5,227 bases of DNA, taken from assembly GCA_036733965.1 (NCBI GenBank), contig DAIMZL010000135.1, forward strand, positions 1-5,227, read 5' to 3'. Positions 1 to 5,227 of the stretch are shown here, in pieces (within the stretch, counting starts at the first letter, position 1; the number at the start of each line of letters is the position of its first letter). Source of the DNA: JAEXOD01 sp937930275. Lineage in GTDB: Bacteria; Bacteroidota; Ignavibacteria; Ignavibacteriales; Melioribacteraceae. Below the pieces are notes generated by a model. That model worked only from the letters and a program-made list of their open reading frames with translations. It did not search any database and was not told the origin of the DNA. The position numbers and the translations under genes were made by a program.

Positions 1-567
1 AAAGATTACTTCACCGGTTTTAATTTTATAAAATGCACCCATAATTTCAATTTCTCCTTTATTTAATAAATCTTGGATAATTATACTTTTTTGCGAGCAA
101 TTTTTTATTTGATTTTTTACGTTTGCTTTTATTATTTTTGACAATACATTAGGGTCATGTTTCGGATTATTACATTCTAAAACTGCAGGGGCAATTAAAT
201 TAATTACTTTATTTAAATTGGTAGAAATATCTAAGCTTTTGGCCGCCGATTTAACAGCTCCGCAATCTTCATGACCTAACACTAAAATAAACTTTATATT
301 AAATTGCGTTATTCCGAATTCGATACTTGCTGCTGTTACATCGTCAATTACGTTTCCGGCCACTCTTACAACAAATAACCGACCTAAGCTTTCGTCGAAA
401 ATTATTTCCGGAGGAACTCGTGAATCGGAACAAGTTAAAATTATAGCATATGGGTTCTGCTCACATGCAACTTTTTCTCTATCACCAATAATATTTTTGG
501 GTGATAATTCTCCTTTAACAAACCGTTTATTCCCTTCTAAAAGTTGTTTTAAATAGAAATTATCCAT
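1..567 (-). CDS. Beta-class carbonic anhydrase, 3' end cut off by the window edge
   Basis: This cytoplasmic zinc enzyme interconverts CO2 and bicarbonate. The minus-strand frame is open from ATG at 567-565 to base 1, giving 189 residues with no stop. The beta-class signature is complete: CSDSR at residues 46-50 supplies the zinc ligand Cys46 and the Asp48-Arg50 dyad, and GHEDCGA at 98-104 supplies His99 and Cys102. The RVAGN motif (68-72), which follows the active-site loop in this family, is also present. The last visible residues (GAFYKIKTGEVIF) match the conserved C-terminal strand, so probably only a few residues are missing. The start is the first ATG, preceded by a weak GAAAG ribosome site in an AT-rich leader. 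It is divergent from the WG-repeat gene, and no partner gene is visible. The family is certain; the subclade (can-like or cynT-like) is not, so no symbol is given. Confidence 0.95.
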   Translation of the reverse strand, partial: MDNFYLKQLLEGNKRFVKGELSPKNIIGDREKVACEQNPYAIILTCSDSRVPPEIIFDESLGRLFVVRVAGNVIDDVTAASIEFGITQFNIKFILVLGHEDCGAVKSAAKSLDISTNLNKVINLIAPAVLECNNPKHDPNVLSKIIKANVKNQIKNCSQKSIIIQDLLNKGEIEIMGAFYKIKTGEVIF

Positions 568-744
568 TAATTTAAATCTTTCAAGTTTTATTAAGAGTTT
601 ATTAAATTTAAATATTTATATATTAAAATGAAAAAACATGCCGGTTAGTTCAATAAAAGTATTAAAAACACTAAAATAGGATAAGATTGTTTGGTTTAAG
701 GCTGTAAAAATGTTATCTTTAACTAACAAATAACGGAGATAAAA
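568..744. other. Divergent intergenic region between carbonic anhydrase and WG-repeat gene
   Basis: This 177-bp, very AT-rich spacer must carry the promoters of both flanking genes. A candidate for the plus-strand gene is listed separately. On the minus strand I found no convincing TAnnTTTG element for carbonic anhydrase. The short palindrome TTAAATTTAA at 602-611 is expected by chance in sequence this AT-rich. No RNA structure or small gene is evident. Confidence 0.6.
690..721 (+). promoter_or_regulatory. Candidate Bacteroidota-type promoter of the WG-repeat gene
   Basis: TTTG at 690-693 and TATCTTTA at 714-721 are separated by 20 bases. This resembles the Bacteroidota -33 TTTG / -7 TAnnTTTG arrangement, with one mismatch (final A instead of G). 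It would start transcription near 728, giving a short leader containing the GGAG ribosome site at 735-738, 6 bases before the ATG. Sites like this arise easily in AT-rich DNA, so it is only a candidate. Confidence 0.4.
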
Positions 745-1854
745 ATGAAAAAATTAATGATGCCGGTAATTTTAATCGTTATTGCCGCAAATTTGTACGC
801 TCAAAAAGTAGTAACTGCTGATTTTATTGATTCTTATAATGAAGGTGTTGCTCCTTTTATGCTGGAAAACAAGTGGGGATTTGTTGATACCGAAGGCAAT
901 GTAGTTATTGAACCTAAATTTGTTTACGGATTTGATACGCCTTTTTCTAAAAACGGAATTATTTTACTTAATAGTCCGGAAAAGGATGCATGGGGTTATT
1001 TTGATACTAAAGGAAATTTAATTATTGATTTTAAGTTTTACAGCACAACTCCTTTTTATGATACTTTAGCCGCTTCATATGATAATGAAGATCACCCGCA
1101 TTGGAGGTTAATAAATAAAAAAGGAGAAGTAGTTGTTAAAGAATTTCCAAATTGGTATTCATACACTACTTATTTTGTTGAAGGTAGAGCAAGATTTAAT
1201 AAGGACTTTAAGTATGGTTATGTTAACGAAAAAGGGGTTCCTGTTATTGAAAACAAATATGAAGAAGTTAGAGATTTTTCGGAAGGTTTAGCCGCAGTTA
1301 AACTAAACGAAAAATGGGGATTTATTGATAAAGAAGGAAAAGTAATAATTGACTTTAAATTTTCTAATGAGCCTCAATCTTTTAAAAACGGACGCACTTT
1401 TGTTTTAGGGCAAAATTATTTATATGCTTTGGTTGATAACACCGGAAAAGTAGTTGTGGATCCTAAGTACAAAACAGTATTTCCGTTTGACGGCGGATTT
1501 GCACCTGTTAGCTATGTAAATGATAAAGGAAAAACAGTTTGGGAAATAATTGATGTAAACGGTAAACCGGTAAAACAGTTTATACAAACGGGAAAAGAAA
1601 AAGATAAAATAGAATTTTATTCCGGATTTTCGGAAGGGCTTGCCGTTGCTCAACAAGGTTATGGTGCAAATAGGGGATATATTGATACTAAAGGAAAAGT
1701 TATAATTGATTTTAATTTTGCAATGAATATAAAACCCTTTAATAGCGGAAGAGCTTATGCCGAGTTTTTTGACAAAAAAACTAATAAAATGACTAAAGGT
1801 TTTATTGATAAAAAAGGAAAATTTGTAATTATAATTGAAAAACAGAAATTTTAA
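745..1854 (+). CDS. Secreted WG-repeat (KWG-type) protein
   Basis: A 369-residue exported protein of unknown precise role. Residues 1-19 form a signal peptide (MKK, hydrophobic core, LYA cut before Gln20). The rest is a run of about nine WG-type repeats of roughly 30-45 residues. Each has an aromatic-Gly/x-aromatic-Ile/Val-Asp core, a KG turn, a short beta strand, then a spacer often ending in F-x-x-G. Cores lie near residues 43, 82, 119, 156, 190, 226, 265, 309 and 350. Trp is kept in five or six; others have Tyr, Arg or Lys there. The family (WG containing repeat) is thought to form beta-rich repeat folds and is common in Bacteroidota, but has no agreed function. The start is supported by GGAG 6 bases upstream. 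The gene stands alone and is closed by the hairpin at 1865-1895. There is no lipobox and no membrane segment beyond the signal peptide, so the product is probably periplasmic or released. Confidence 0.9.
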   Translation: MKKLMMPVILIVIAANLYAQKVVTADFIDSYNEGVAPFMLENKWGFVDTEGNVVIEPKFVYGFDTPFSKNGIILLNSPEKDAWGYFDTKGNLIIDFKFYSTTPFYDTLAASYDNEDHPHWRLINKKGEVVVKEFPNWYSYTTYFVEGRARFNKDFKYGYVNEKGVPVIENKYEEVRDFSEGLAAVKLNEKWGFIDKEGKVIIDFKFSNEPQSFKNGRTFVLGQNYLYALVDNTGKVVVDPKYKTVFPFDGGFAPVSYVNDKGKTVWEIIDVNGKPVKQFIQTGKEKDKIEFYSGFSEGLAVAQQGYGANRGYIDTKGKVIIDFNFAMNIKPFNSGRAYAEFFDKKTNKMTKGFIDKKGKFVIIIEKQKF

Positions 1855-1864
1855 TTTTTAAAAT

Positions 1865-1895
1865 AAAAAAGGACTGAAAAACAGTCCTTTTTTTT
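1865..1895. terminator. Bidirectional Rho-independent terminator between convergent genes
   Basis: A perfect 12-bp inverted repeat (1865-1876 with 1882-1893; core GGACTG/CAGTCC) encloses an AAAAA loop. On the plus strand it is followed by eight T's (1888-1895) and lies 11 bases after the WG-repeat stop. On the minus strand the six A's at 1865-1870 become a T-tract, 13 bases after the stop of the small Lys/Cys-rich gene. It can therefore end transcription from both sides. Confidence 0.9.
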
Positions 1896-1907
1896 ATATA
1901 GAAAGAA

Positions 1908-2156
1908 TTATTTCTTCTCAGTTTTTTTTACTTCTGTTTTCTTTTCTGTTTTTTTAACTTGATCTTTTTTATCGCCTACAGTAGGTTCGCCTTTATCACC
2001 ACAGCAAGAGTTTTCAGAACCGCAGCTCTTTTTCATTTCAGTACTGCATTCTTTTTTTGTTTCTTTTTTAGTTTTTCCGTCTTGAGCAAAACTAACCGTT
2101 GTACCTACAAACAATAAAGCTATTAAAGCAGCAGAAAGCAATTTTTTAGTTATCAT
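1908..2156 (-). CDS. Small secreted Lys/Cys-rich protein, function unknown
   Basis: An 82-residue exported protein that I do not recognise. Residues 1-24 are a typical signal peptide (MITKKLL, hydrophobic core, VSFA cut before Gln25). The 58-residue mature part is low-complexity: 18 Lys, 12 acidic residues and four Cys at 37, 45, 51 and 52 (C-x7-C-x5-CC, in a Ser/Gly-rich stretch). It ends in a 9-residue repeat, VKKTEKKTE followed by VKKTEKK. The Cys cluster could bind a metal or form disulfides; this is inference. The start was chosen at 2156 because AGGAGAA at 2168-2162 sits 5 bases upstream and the signal peptide begins cleanly there. An in-frame ATG at 2225 would add 23 residues in front of the signal peptide with no comparable ribosome site. 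Thioredoxin lies upstream on the same strand but behind a terminator, so this gene probably has its own promoter. Confidence 0.75.
   Translation of the reverse strand: MITKKLLSAALIALLFVGTTVSFAQDGKTKKETKKECSTEMKKSCGSENSCCGDKGEPTVGDKKDQVKKTEKKTEVKKTEKK
1911..1958 (-). repeat. Two-copy 27-bp coding tandem repeat at the C-terminus of the small Lys/Cys-rich protein
   Basis: Copy one (1958-1932) encodes VKKTEKKTE and copy two (1931-1911) encodes VKKTEKK, then the stop. The seven shared residues are identical, but three of the seven codons differ synonymously (GTT/GTA, ACA/ACT, GAA/GAG). The repeat is therefore not a fresh duplication. Confidence 0.7.
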
Positions 2157-2338
2157 ATTAGTTCTCCTATTATAAATTGGTTGAATAGTTATATGCAATA
2201 TAATAACAATAAGTTCCAAAAACAAGACAAAATGTACTATTAAGTGCGGGGGTTTAGGTAAAAATTTTTCTCCAAAAAAAAACCACGACTACCCGAGAGT
2301 ACGGTGCCGTGGTTCCAACCAATACAACTAATTTACAA
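2157..2338. other. Intergenic region between thioredoxin and the small Lys/Cys-rich gene
   Basis: This 182-bp spacer contains the thioredoxin terminator (2274-2314) and part of an 11-bp tandem duplication at the thioredoxin stop. It should also contain the promoter of the small gene, reading on the minus strand somewhere within 2170-2260. That stretch is AT-rich with several TATA-like strings, but I cannot pick a convincing -33/-7 pair. No further ORF or RNA gene is apparent. Confidence 0.55.
2274..2314 (-). terminator. Rho-independent terminator of the thioredoxin gene
   Basis: Inverted repeat AACCACG/CGTGGTT (2281-2287 with 2308-2314) encloses 20 bases that can add a small inner CCG/CGG stem. 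On the minus strand the hairpin runs directly into a T-tract made by the A's at 2274-2282. It lies about 25 bases beyond the thioredoxin stop, as expected for an intrinsic terminator. The long loop makes it a less regular structure than the hairpin at 1865-1895. Confidence 0.8.
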
Positions 2339-2346
2339 CTAATTTA
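2325..2346. repeat. Perfect 11-bp tandem duplication across the thioredoxin stop codon
   Basis: CAACTAATTTA occurs twice in a row, at 2325-2335 and 2336-2346. On the minus strand each unit contains TAG. The first one read is the thioredoxin stop (2341-2339). The second lies in the 3' untranslated stretch and is in a different frame. It looks like slippage or a small duplication. Confidence 0.85.
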
Positions 2347-2707
2347 TAACGGGATTCTTTAATAAGACTTCATCAATTGCTTTAACCAAATGTTGTTTTG
2401 GTAAAGCACCTTTTGCCATTTGAGGTTTATCGTTCATAGGAATAAAAAGTAATGAAGGGATACTTTGAATTCCAAAAACGGCGGCTAATTCTTGTTCAAC
2501 TTCCGTATCAATTTTATATACTTTAATTTTATCTTTATATTCTACGGAAAGTTCTTCTAATATCGGAGCAACCATTTTGCACGGACCGCACCAATCTGCA
2601 TAAAAATCTATTAAACAAGGTAACTCACCTTGATATTTCCATTCGCTGTTTTTTTCGTAATCAAAAACTTTTTCTAAAAAAGTATTTTTGGTTAAATGTT
2701 CTGTCAT
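2339..2707 (-). CDS. trxA: Thioredoxin (WCGPC)
   Basis: A cytoplasmic thiol-disulfide reductant of 122 residues that accepts electrons from thioredoxin reductase and reduces protein disulfides. The classic active site WCGPC is at residues 39-43 (Cys40, Cys43), preceded by the buried-Asp strand LIDFYAD (Asp34). The cis-proline loop is SIPS (Pro84), and a Gly-containing C-terminal strand (KGAL, 99-102) completes the fold. The N-terminus is about 8 residues longer than in E. coli TrxA and has no signal peptide, which matches the version I associate with Bacteroidota and relatives. ATG is at 2707-2705 with a weak GAGAGA ribosome site 7 bases upstream. The stop is TAG at 2341-2339, followed by a terminator, and the upstream neighbour is divergent, so it is probably a single-gene transcript. 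The symbol reflects the clear family match; other trx paralogues may exist in the genome. Confidence 0.95.
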   Translation of the reverse strand: MTEHLTKNTFLEKVFDYEKNSEWKYQGELPCLIDFYADWCGPCKMVAPILEELSVEYKDKIKVYKIDTEVEQELAAVFGIQSIPSLLFIPMNDKPQMAKGALPKQHLVKAIDEVLLKNPVIN

Positions 2708-2732
2708 TTTTTTATCTCTCTATTTTATTTTA

Positions 2733-2831
2733 TCAACTATTAGTAGGATGTTAGGTAATAAAAAAGGATTCACAAAAAAATCACTTATTTTTTATTCTTT
2801 TTATTTTTATTTTTGTCAGATAAATAGTTGA
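2733..2831. repeat. 9-bp inverted repeat flanking the trx/lipoprotein divergent promoter region
   Basis: TCAACTATT at 2733-2741 is matched by its reverse complement AATAGTTGA at 2823-2831. The arms lie 25 bases upstream of the thioredoxin ATG and 7 bases upstream of the lipoprotein ATG, with 81 bases between them. They might be paired operator half-sites, or chance in AT-rich DNA. The 131-bp spacer (2708-2838) holds nothing else clear apart from the -7 candidate at 2808-2815. Confidence 0.3.
2808..2815 (+). promoter_or_regulatory. Candidate -7 element (TAnnTTTG) of the lipoprotein/peptidase unit
   Basis: TATTTTTG matches the Bacteroidota -7 consensus TAnnTTTG exactly and would start transcription near 2821, about 17 bases before the ATG at 2839. 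No TTTG is present at the expected -33 position (the sequence there is T/A-rich), so the site is only half supported. The leader would contain the AGGA ribosome site at 2831-2834. Confidence 0.4.
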
Positions 2832-2838
2832 GGAAAAG

Positions 2839-3456
2839 ATGAAATATTTACTGATATTATGTTTAATGCTTGTTTTAGTAAAATGTACAACCGAAACGGA
2901 TGAAAAAAGTCATAAGGTTTATAAATCGTTGAGTGAAAAACAAATTTACGAAACTCCTACCGCAAAATACGAATTTGGTGCTGTTTTGGTTACTCGTTTG
3001 GAAGATTTAGGTTCACCGACATTAGATTATGAAAAAGATACCGGCGGCAGAGGTATTGACGCAATTCCGCTAACAGTTGCAGAAAAGGGGAATTATTCCT
3101 TTTCAAAAGATGCTGATTTGAAGATTATTTTTAAGATTTTTAATAAATCGACAAATTCGTTTATTACGGTACTGGACAGCGGTGAGTTGCAAAAATCGGT
3201 TCAATTGGAAGCAGGGGAGTATATTCTTCAGTTTTCTTCAGAAGTTAATTATATAGATACAGCCGAAGGATTTCAAAATATATTTTTATATCCNNNNNNN
3301 NNNNNNNNNNNNNNNNNNNNNNNNNNNNNNNNNNNNNNNNNNNNNNNNNNNNNNNNNNNNNNNNNNNNNNNNNNNNNNNNNNNNNNNNNNNNNCATTATG
3401 GTTGGATTATTACCGGTGTTAAACGTGATAACACCACAAAGTGTTGGAATGAATAA
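2839..3456 (+). CDS. Putative lipoprotein of unknown function, interrupted by a 100-N assembly gap
   Basis: The part before the gap (2839-3293) encodes 151 complete residues. It has a short hydrophobic signal ending in LVLVKC (Cys16), which looks like a lipoprotein signal, although Lys before the Cys is unusual. The following segment is rich in short beta strands (for example KYEFGAVLVTRL, EAGEYILQFSS), suggesting a beta-sandwich domain, but I cannot name a family. After the gap the same frame gives HYGWIITGVKRDNTTKCWNE and a TAA at 3454-3456. Because 100 N is a conventional placeholder for a gap of unknown length, the frame match across it is not evidence; the two pieces may be one gene or two. 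The post-gap tail vaguely recalls the end of some pentapeptide-repeat proteins (a GVxxxNTTxC-like string). The start is set by AGGA upstream of ATG 2839. The M28 peptidase starts 17 bases after the TAA, so the two are probably co-transcribed. Confidence 0.6.
   Translation: MKYLLILCLMLVLVKCTTETDEKSHKVYKSLSEKQIYETPTAKYEFGAVLVTRLEDLGSPTLDYEKDTGGRGIDAIPLTVAEKGNYSFSKDADLKIIFKIFNKSTNSFITVLDSGELQKSVQLEAGEYILQFSSEVNYIDTAEGFQNIFLYXXXXXXXXXXXXXXXXXXXXXXXXXXXXXXXXXXHYGWIITGVKRDNTTKCWNE
3294..3393. other. Assembly gap, 100 N
   Basis: Exactly 100 undetermined bases, the usual placeholder when scaffolding joins two contigs across an unknown distance. True length and content are unknown, so the joined reading frame across it should not be trusted. 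Confidence 0.98.
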
Positions 3457-3473
3457 TATGAAGGGGAAATTTT

Positions 3474-5227
3474 ATGAAAAAAAATCTACTTATATTAGTA
3501 TTCTTTTGTCTTTTATTAACTAAGTCGTTTTCCCAAACAGTAAATTTAAACAATTTTATTGAAAATGTAAATTTAGATTCGTTAACTTTTTTTGTTAAGG
3601 AGTTAACAGGCATTGTTGATGTTCATGTCCAAGGTTTTTCAGGTAAAATTCTTTCGCGTCATAAAGATAATGCAGGTAATAACATAGCAGCAGAATACAT
3701 TTATCAAAAACTTAATTGTTATGGACTTGATGTGACAAAACAAGTATTTAGCTCAACCGGGTGTAATATTTATGGTACTAAAATAGGGACAAGGTATCCA
3801 AATAAAAAAGTAATAATTTGTGCACATTACGATTCAATGCCTCCGGGTGCAATAGCTCCGGGAGCAGATGATAACGGAAGCGGTACTGCTGCGGTTATTG
3901 AAGCAGCAAGAATTTTAGCTGATTATCAAACTCAATATACAATGATTTTTGCGTTATGGGATGAGGAGGAACAGGGTTTAATAGGAAGTAAATATTATGC
4001 TAATAACGCAGCAGCAAACGGCGATACAATAATTGCGGTTATAAATATGGATATGATTTCTTGGAATCGTTCCAATTCCAATATTATTGAATTTGATACA
4101 GAAAATACTTTGAGTTCAGATTTTATTGTACAAAGATTAATAGATCTAAATGCTCAACTTAATCTCGGTTTTAATGTTACAGTTGGTAATCACGGTTATG
4201 TTTACAGTGATCATGCTTCATTTTGGGAAAATGATTATCCCGCTGTTGAAGTAATTGAAGACAGGAATGATTATAATGATTATTACCATACTATAGGTGA
4301 TACTTTAGGAAATTTCAACTTACCATATTATCACAAGGCGGCAAAACTTGCAATTGCTACTTTTTTTGCATTTGCCACAGATCAAAATATTATGTTAATG
4401 CACAACAATATGGCTTCAACAGATCAATTTGAAAATTTAAAAACCGAATTAAAAGTTAATGGCGGATTTATATGTGAAACTCCTATTTTGTATTATAGAT
4501 TTGATGAAGGAAATGGATTTGGGGTATTTAATAAACTTTATGGATTAAAATCAGAAAACAGCAATAATTACTTTTTCAACTTCCCTCAATTACCGCTCGG
4601 ATGTTTTATACAATATTACATTGCCGTACAAGATACCGGTAATACAATTGTTTCGTCATTACCGTTAGGTGCTAATGGTTTTAATCCGCCGGGGAACATT
4701 CCCCCGCAAAAGTTTTATTCGTTTTATTATTCACCTTCAACAAGCATTTTTATTGATTCTTTTGATAATACGGACAACTGGAATTTATCCGGAAGTTCAG
4801 GGCTTACAAATTTAAAATATGTTTCGGCTCCATATTCTATTACTGATTCGCCAAACGGTAATTACGGAATGAGTACCACCTCTATTTTTGCTATAAAAAC
4901 AGTTCTAAACATTCCTTATGCTTTAGGCATAATGCTAAGTTTTAATGCGTTTTGGGATATTGCGCTTTCATATGATTATGCTATGTGTCAAATTTCTACA
5001 AATAACGGTGTTAACTGGACGGCTTTGGAAGGGAATTATACATTCCCGGGAAACGGTACCTATCAACCATATCGCAAGCCTTTATATGAAGGAAATTCTA
5101 AAAAGTGGTTGAATGAAAAAATTTGTTTAAATGATTATATGGGAAAAGATATTTTAATACGATTTTATTTTCACTCGGCTCCAACGGGAAATCATGACGG
5201 AATTTATGTTGATGATTTAAAACTTAT
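3474..5227 (+). CDS. Secreted M28-family zinc metallopeptidase with C-terminal beta-sandwich domains, 3' end cut off
   Basis: A 584-residue open frame that continues past the window. Residues 1-20 are a signal peptide (MKKNLL start, cut before Gln21). The M28 aminopeptidase-type domain spans about 65-300 with the full di-zinc set as aligned by eye to known M28 enzymes: His118 (AHYDS), bridging Asp133 (GADDNGSG), Glu165 as general base and Glu166 as ligand (DEEEQGLIGS), Asp193 (NMDMIS) and His272 (YYHTIGDT). It should remove N-terminal residues from peptides outside the cytoplasm; specificity cannot be read. Residues about 320-418 resemble an Ig/FN3-like domain (LYYRF, then QYYIAVQDTGN). From about 425 (DSFDNTDNW) a MAM/immune-inhibitor-A-like jelly roll begins, with DSPNGNY, CQISTNNGVNW, RFYFHS and DGIYVDDLKL. 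A sorting tail may follow but is not visible. GGGG at 3463-3466, 7 bases before the ATG, fixes the start. It lies 17 bases after the upstream stop. Confidence 0.93.
   Translation, partial: MKKNLLILVFFCLLLTKSFSQTVNLNNFIENVNLDSLTFFVKELTGIVDVHVQGFSGKILSRHKDNAGNNIAAEYIYQKLNCYGLDVTKQVFSSTGCNIYGTKIGTRYPNKKVIICAHYDSMPPGAIAPGADDNGSGTAAVIEAARILADYQTQYTMIFALWDEEEQGLIGSKYYANNAAANGDTIIAVINMDMISWNRSNSNIIEFDTENTLSSDFIVQRLIDLNAQLNLGFNVTVGNHGYVYSDHASFWENDYPAVEVIEDRNDYNDYYHTIGDTLGNFNLPYYHKAAKLAIATFFAFATDQNIMLMHNNMASTDQFENLKTELKVNGGFICETPILYYRFDEGNGFGVFNKLYGLKSENSNNYFFNFPQLPLGCFIQYYIAVQDTGNTIVSSLPLGANGFNPPGNIPPQKFYSFYYSPSTSIFIDSFDNTDNWNLSGSSGLTNLKYVSAPYSITDSPNGNYGMSTTSIFAIKTVLNIPYALGIMLSFNAFWDIALSYDYAMCQISTNNGVNWTALEGNYTFPGNGTYQPYRKPLYEGNSKKWLNEKICLNDYMGKDILIRFYFHSAPTGNHDGIYVDDLKL

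Noticed and set aside
602..611. TTAAATTTAA palindrome in the carbonic anhydrase/WG spacer as an operator
   Set aside because: Palindromes made only of A and T are expected by chance in a spacer this AT-rich, and no second copy or spacing supports a binding site.
1420..1656. 78-residue minus-strand open frame inside the WG-repeat gene
   Set aside because: It lies wholly antisense to a well-supported gene, has a Phe/Tyr/Ile-rich composition typical of antisense AT-rich coding DNA, and shows no ribosome site or family resemblance.
2157..2225. 23-residue N-terminal extension of the small Lys/Cys-rich protein from an ATG at 2225
   Set aside because: The extension would precede a complete signal peptide, and the downstream ATG at 2156 has a strong AGGAGAA ribosome site.
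1908..2707. Thioredoxin and the small Cys-rich protein as a redox operon
   Set aside because: They share a strand, but a terminator and a 182-bp spacer separate them; thioredoxin lacks a signal peptide and the small protein is exported, so they would not meet directly.
3459..3521. ATG at 3459 just upstream of the peptidase start
   Set aside because: It is in a different frame from the peptidase and reaches a stop after about 20 codons; the GGGG at 3463-3466 lies downstream of it and serves the ATG at 3474.
3419..3613. 64-residue minus-strand open frame overlapping the start of the M28 peptidase
   Set aside because: It is antisense to the ribosome site, signal peptide and N-terminus of the peptidase, which are clear; it has no recognisable features.

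Overview
The window is AT-rich (by eye about 30% G+C) and looks like a chromosomal contig from a member of the Bacteroidota/Ignavibacteriota (FCB) lineage. The evidence is a thioredoxin of the 122-residue form I associate with that group, a secreted WG-repeat protein, a multidomain secreted M28 peptidase, and two sites resembling the Bacteroidota TAnnTTTG -7 promoter element. This assignment is inferred from style; there is no marker gene. There are no tRNA or rRNA genes, insertion sequences, CRISPR arrays or phage genes.

Layout, left to right. (1) A beta-carbonic anhydrase on the minus strand (567 down to 1) runs off the left edge, probably only a few residues short of its C-terminus. (2) A 177-bp divergent intergenic region leads to a secreted WG-repeat protein on the plus strand (745-1854). 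(3) A perfect 12-bp hairpin with T-tracts on both sides (1865-1895) separates it from a converging minus-strand gene for a small secreted Lys/Cys-rich protein (2156-1908). (4) A second terminator (2274-2314) lies just downstream of a minus-strand thioredoxin gene (2707-2339). (5) A 131-bp divergent region leads to a plus-strand putative lipoprotein gene (2839 onward). It is interrupted by exactly 100 N (3294-3393) and may close at 3456. (6) Seventeen bases later a secreted M28 zinc metallopeptidase starts (3474). It runs off the right edge after 584 residues, within a MAM/jelly-roll-like C-terminal domain.

The lipoprotein (or whatever ends at 3456) and the peptidase are spaced like an operon. 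The other genes look like separate transcription units: carbonic anhydrase and thioredoxin are cytoplasmic housekeeping functions, while the remaining four products are exported. I see no clear evidence of a new multi-gene system. The most useful points for follow-up are the small Cys/Lys-rich protein, the scaffold gap that may hide a repeat region in the lipoprotein gene, and the truncated peptidase architecture.
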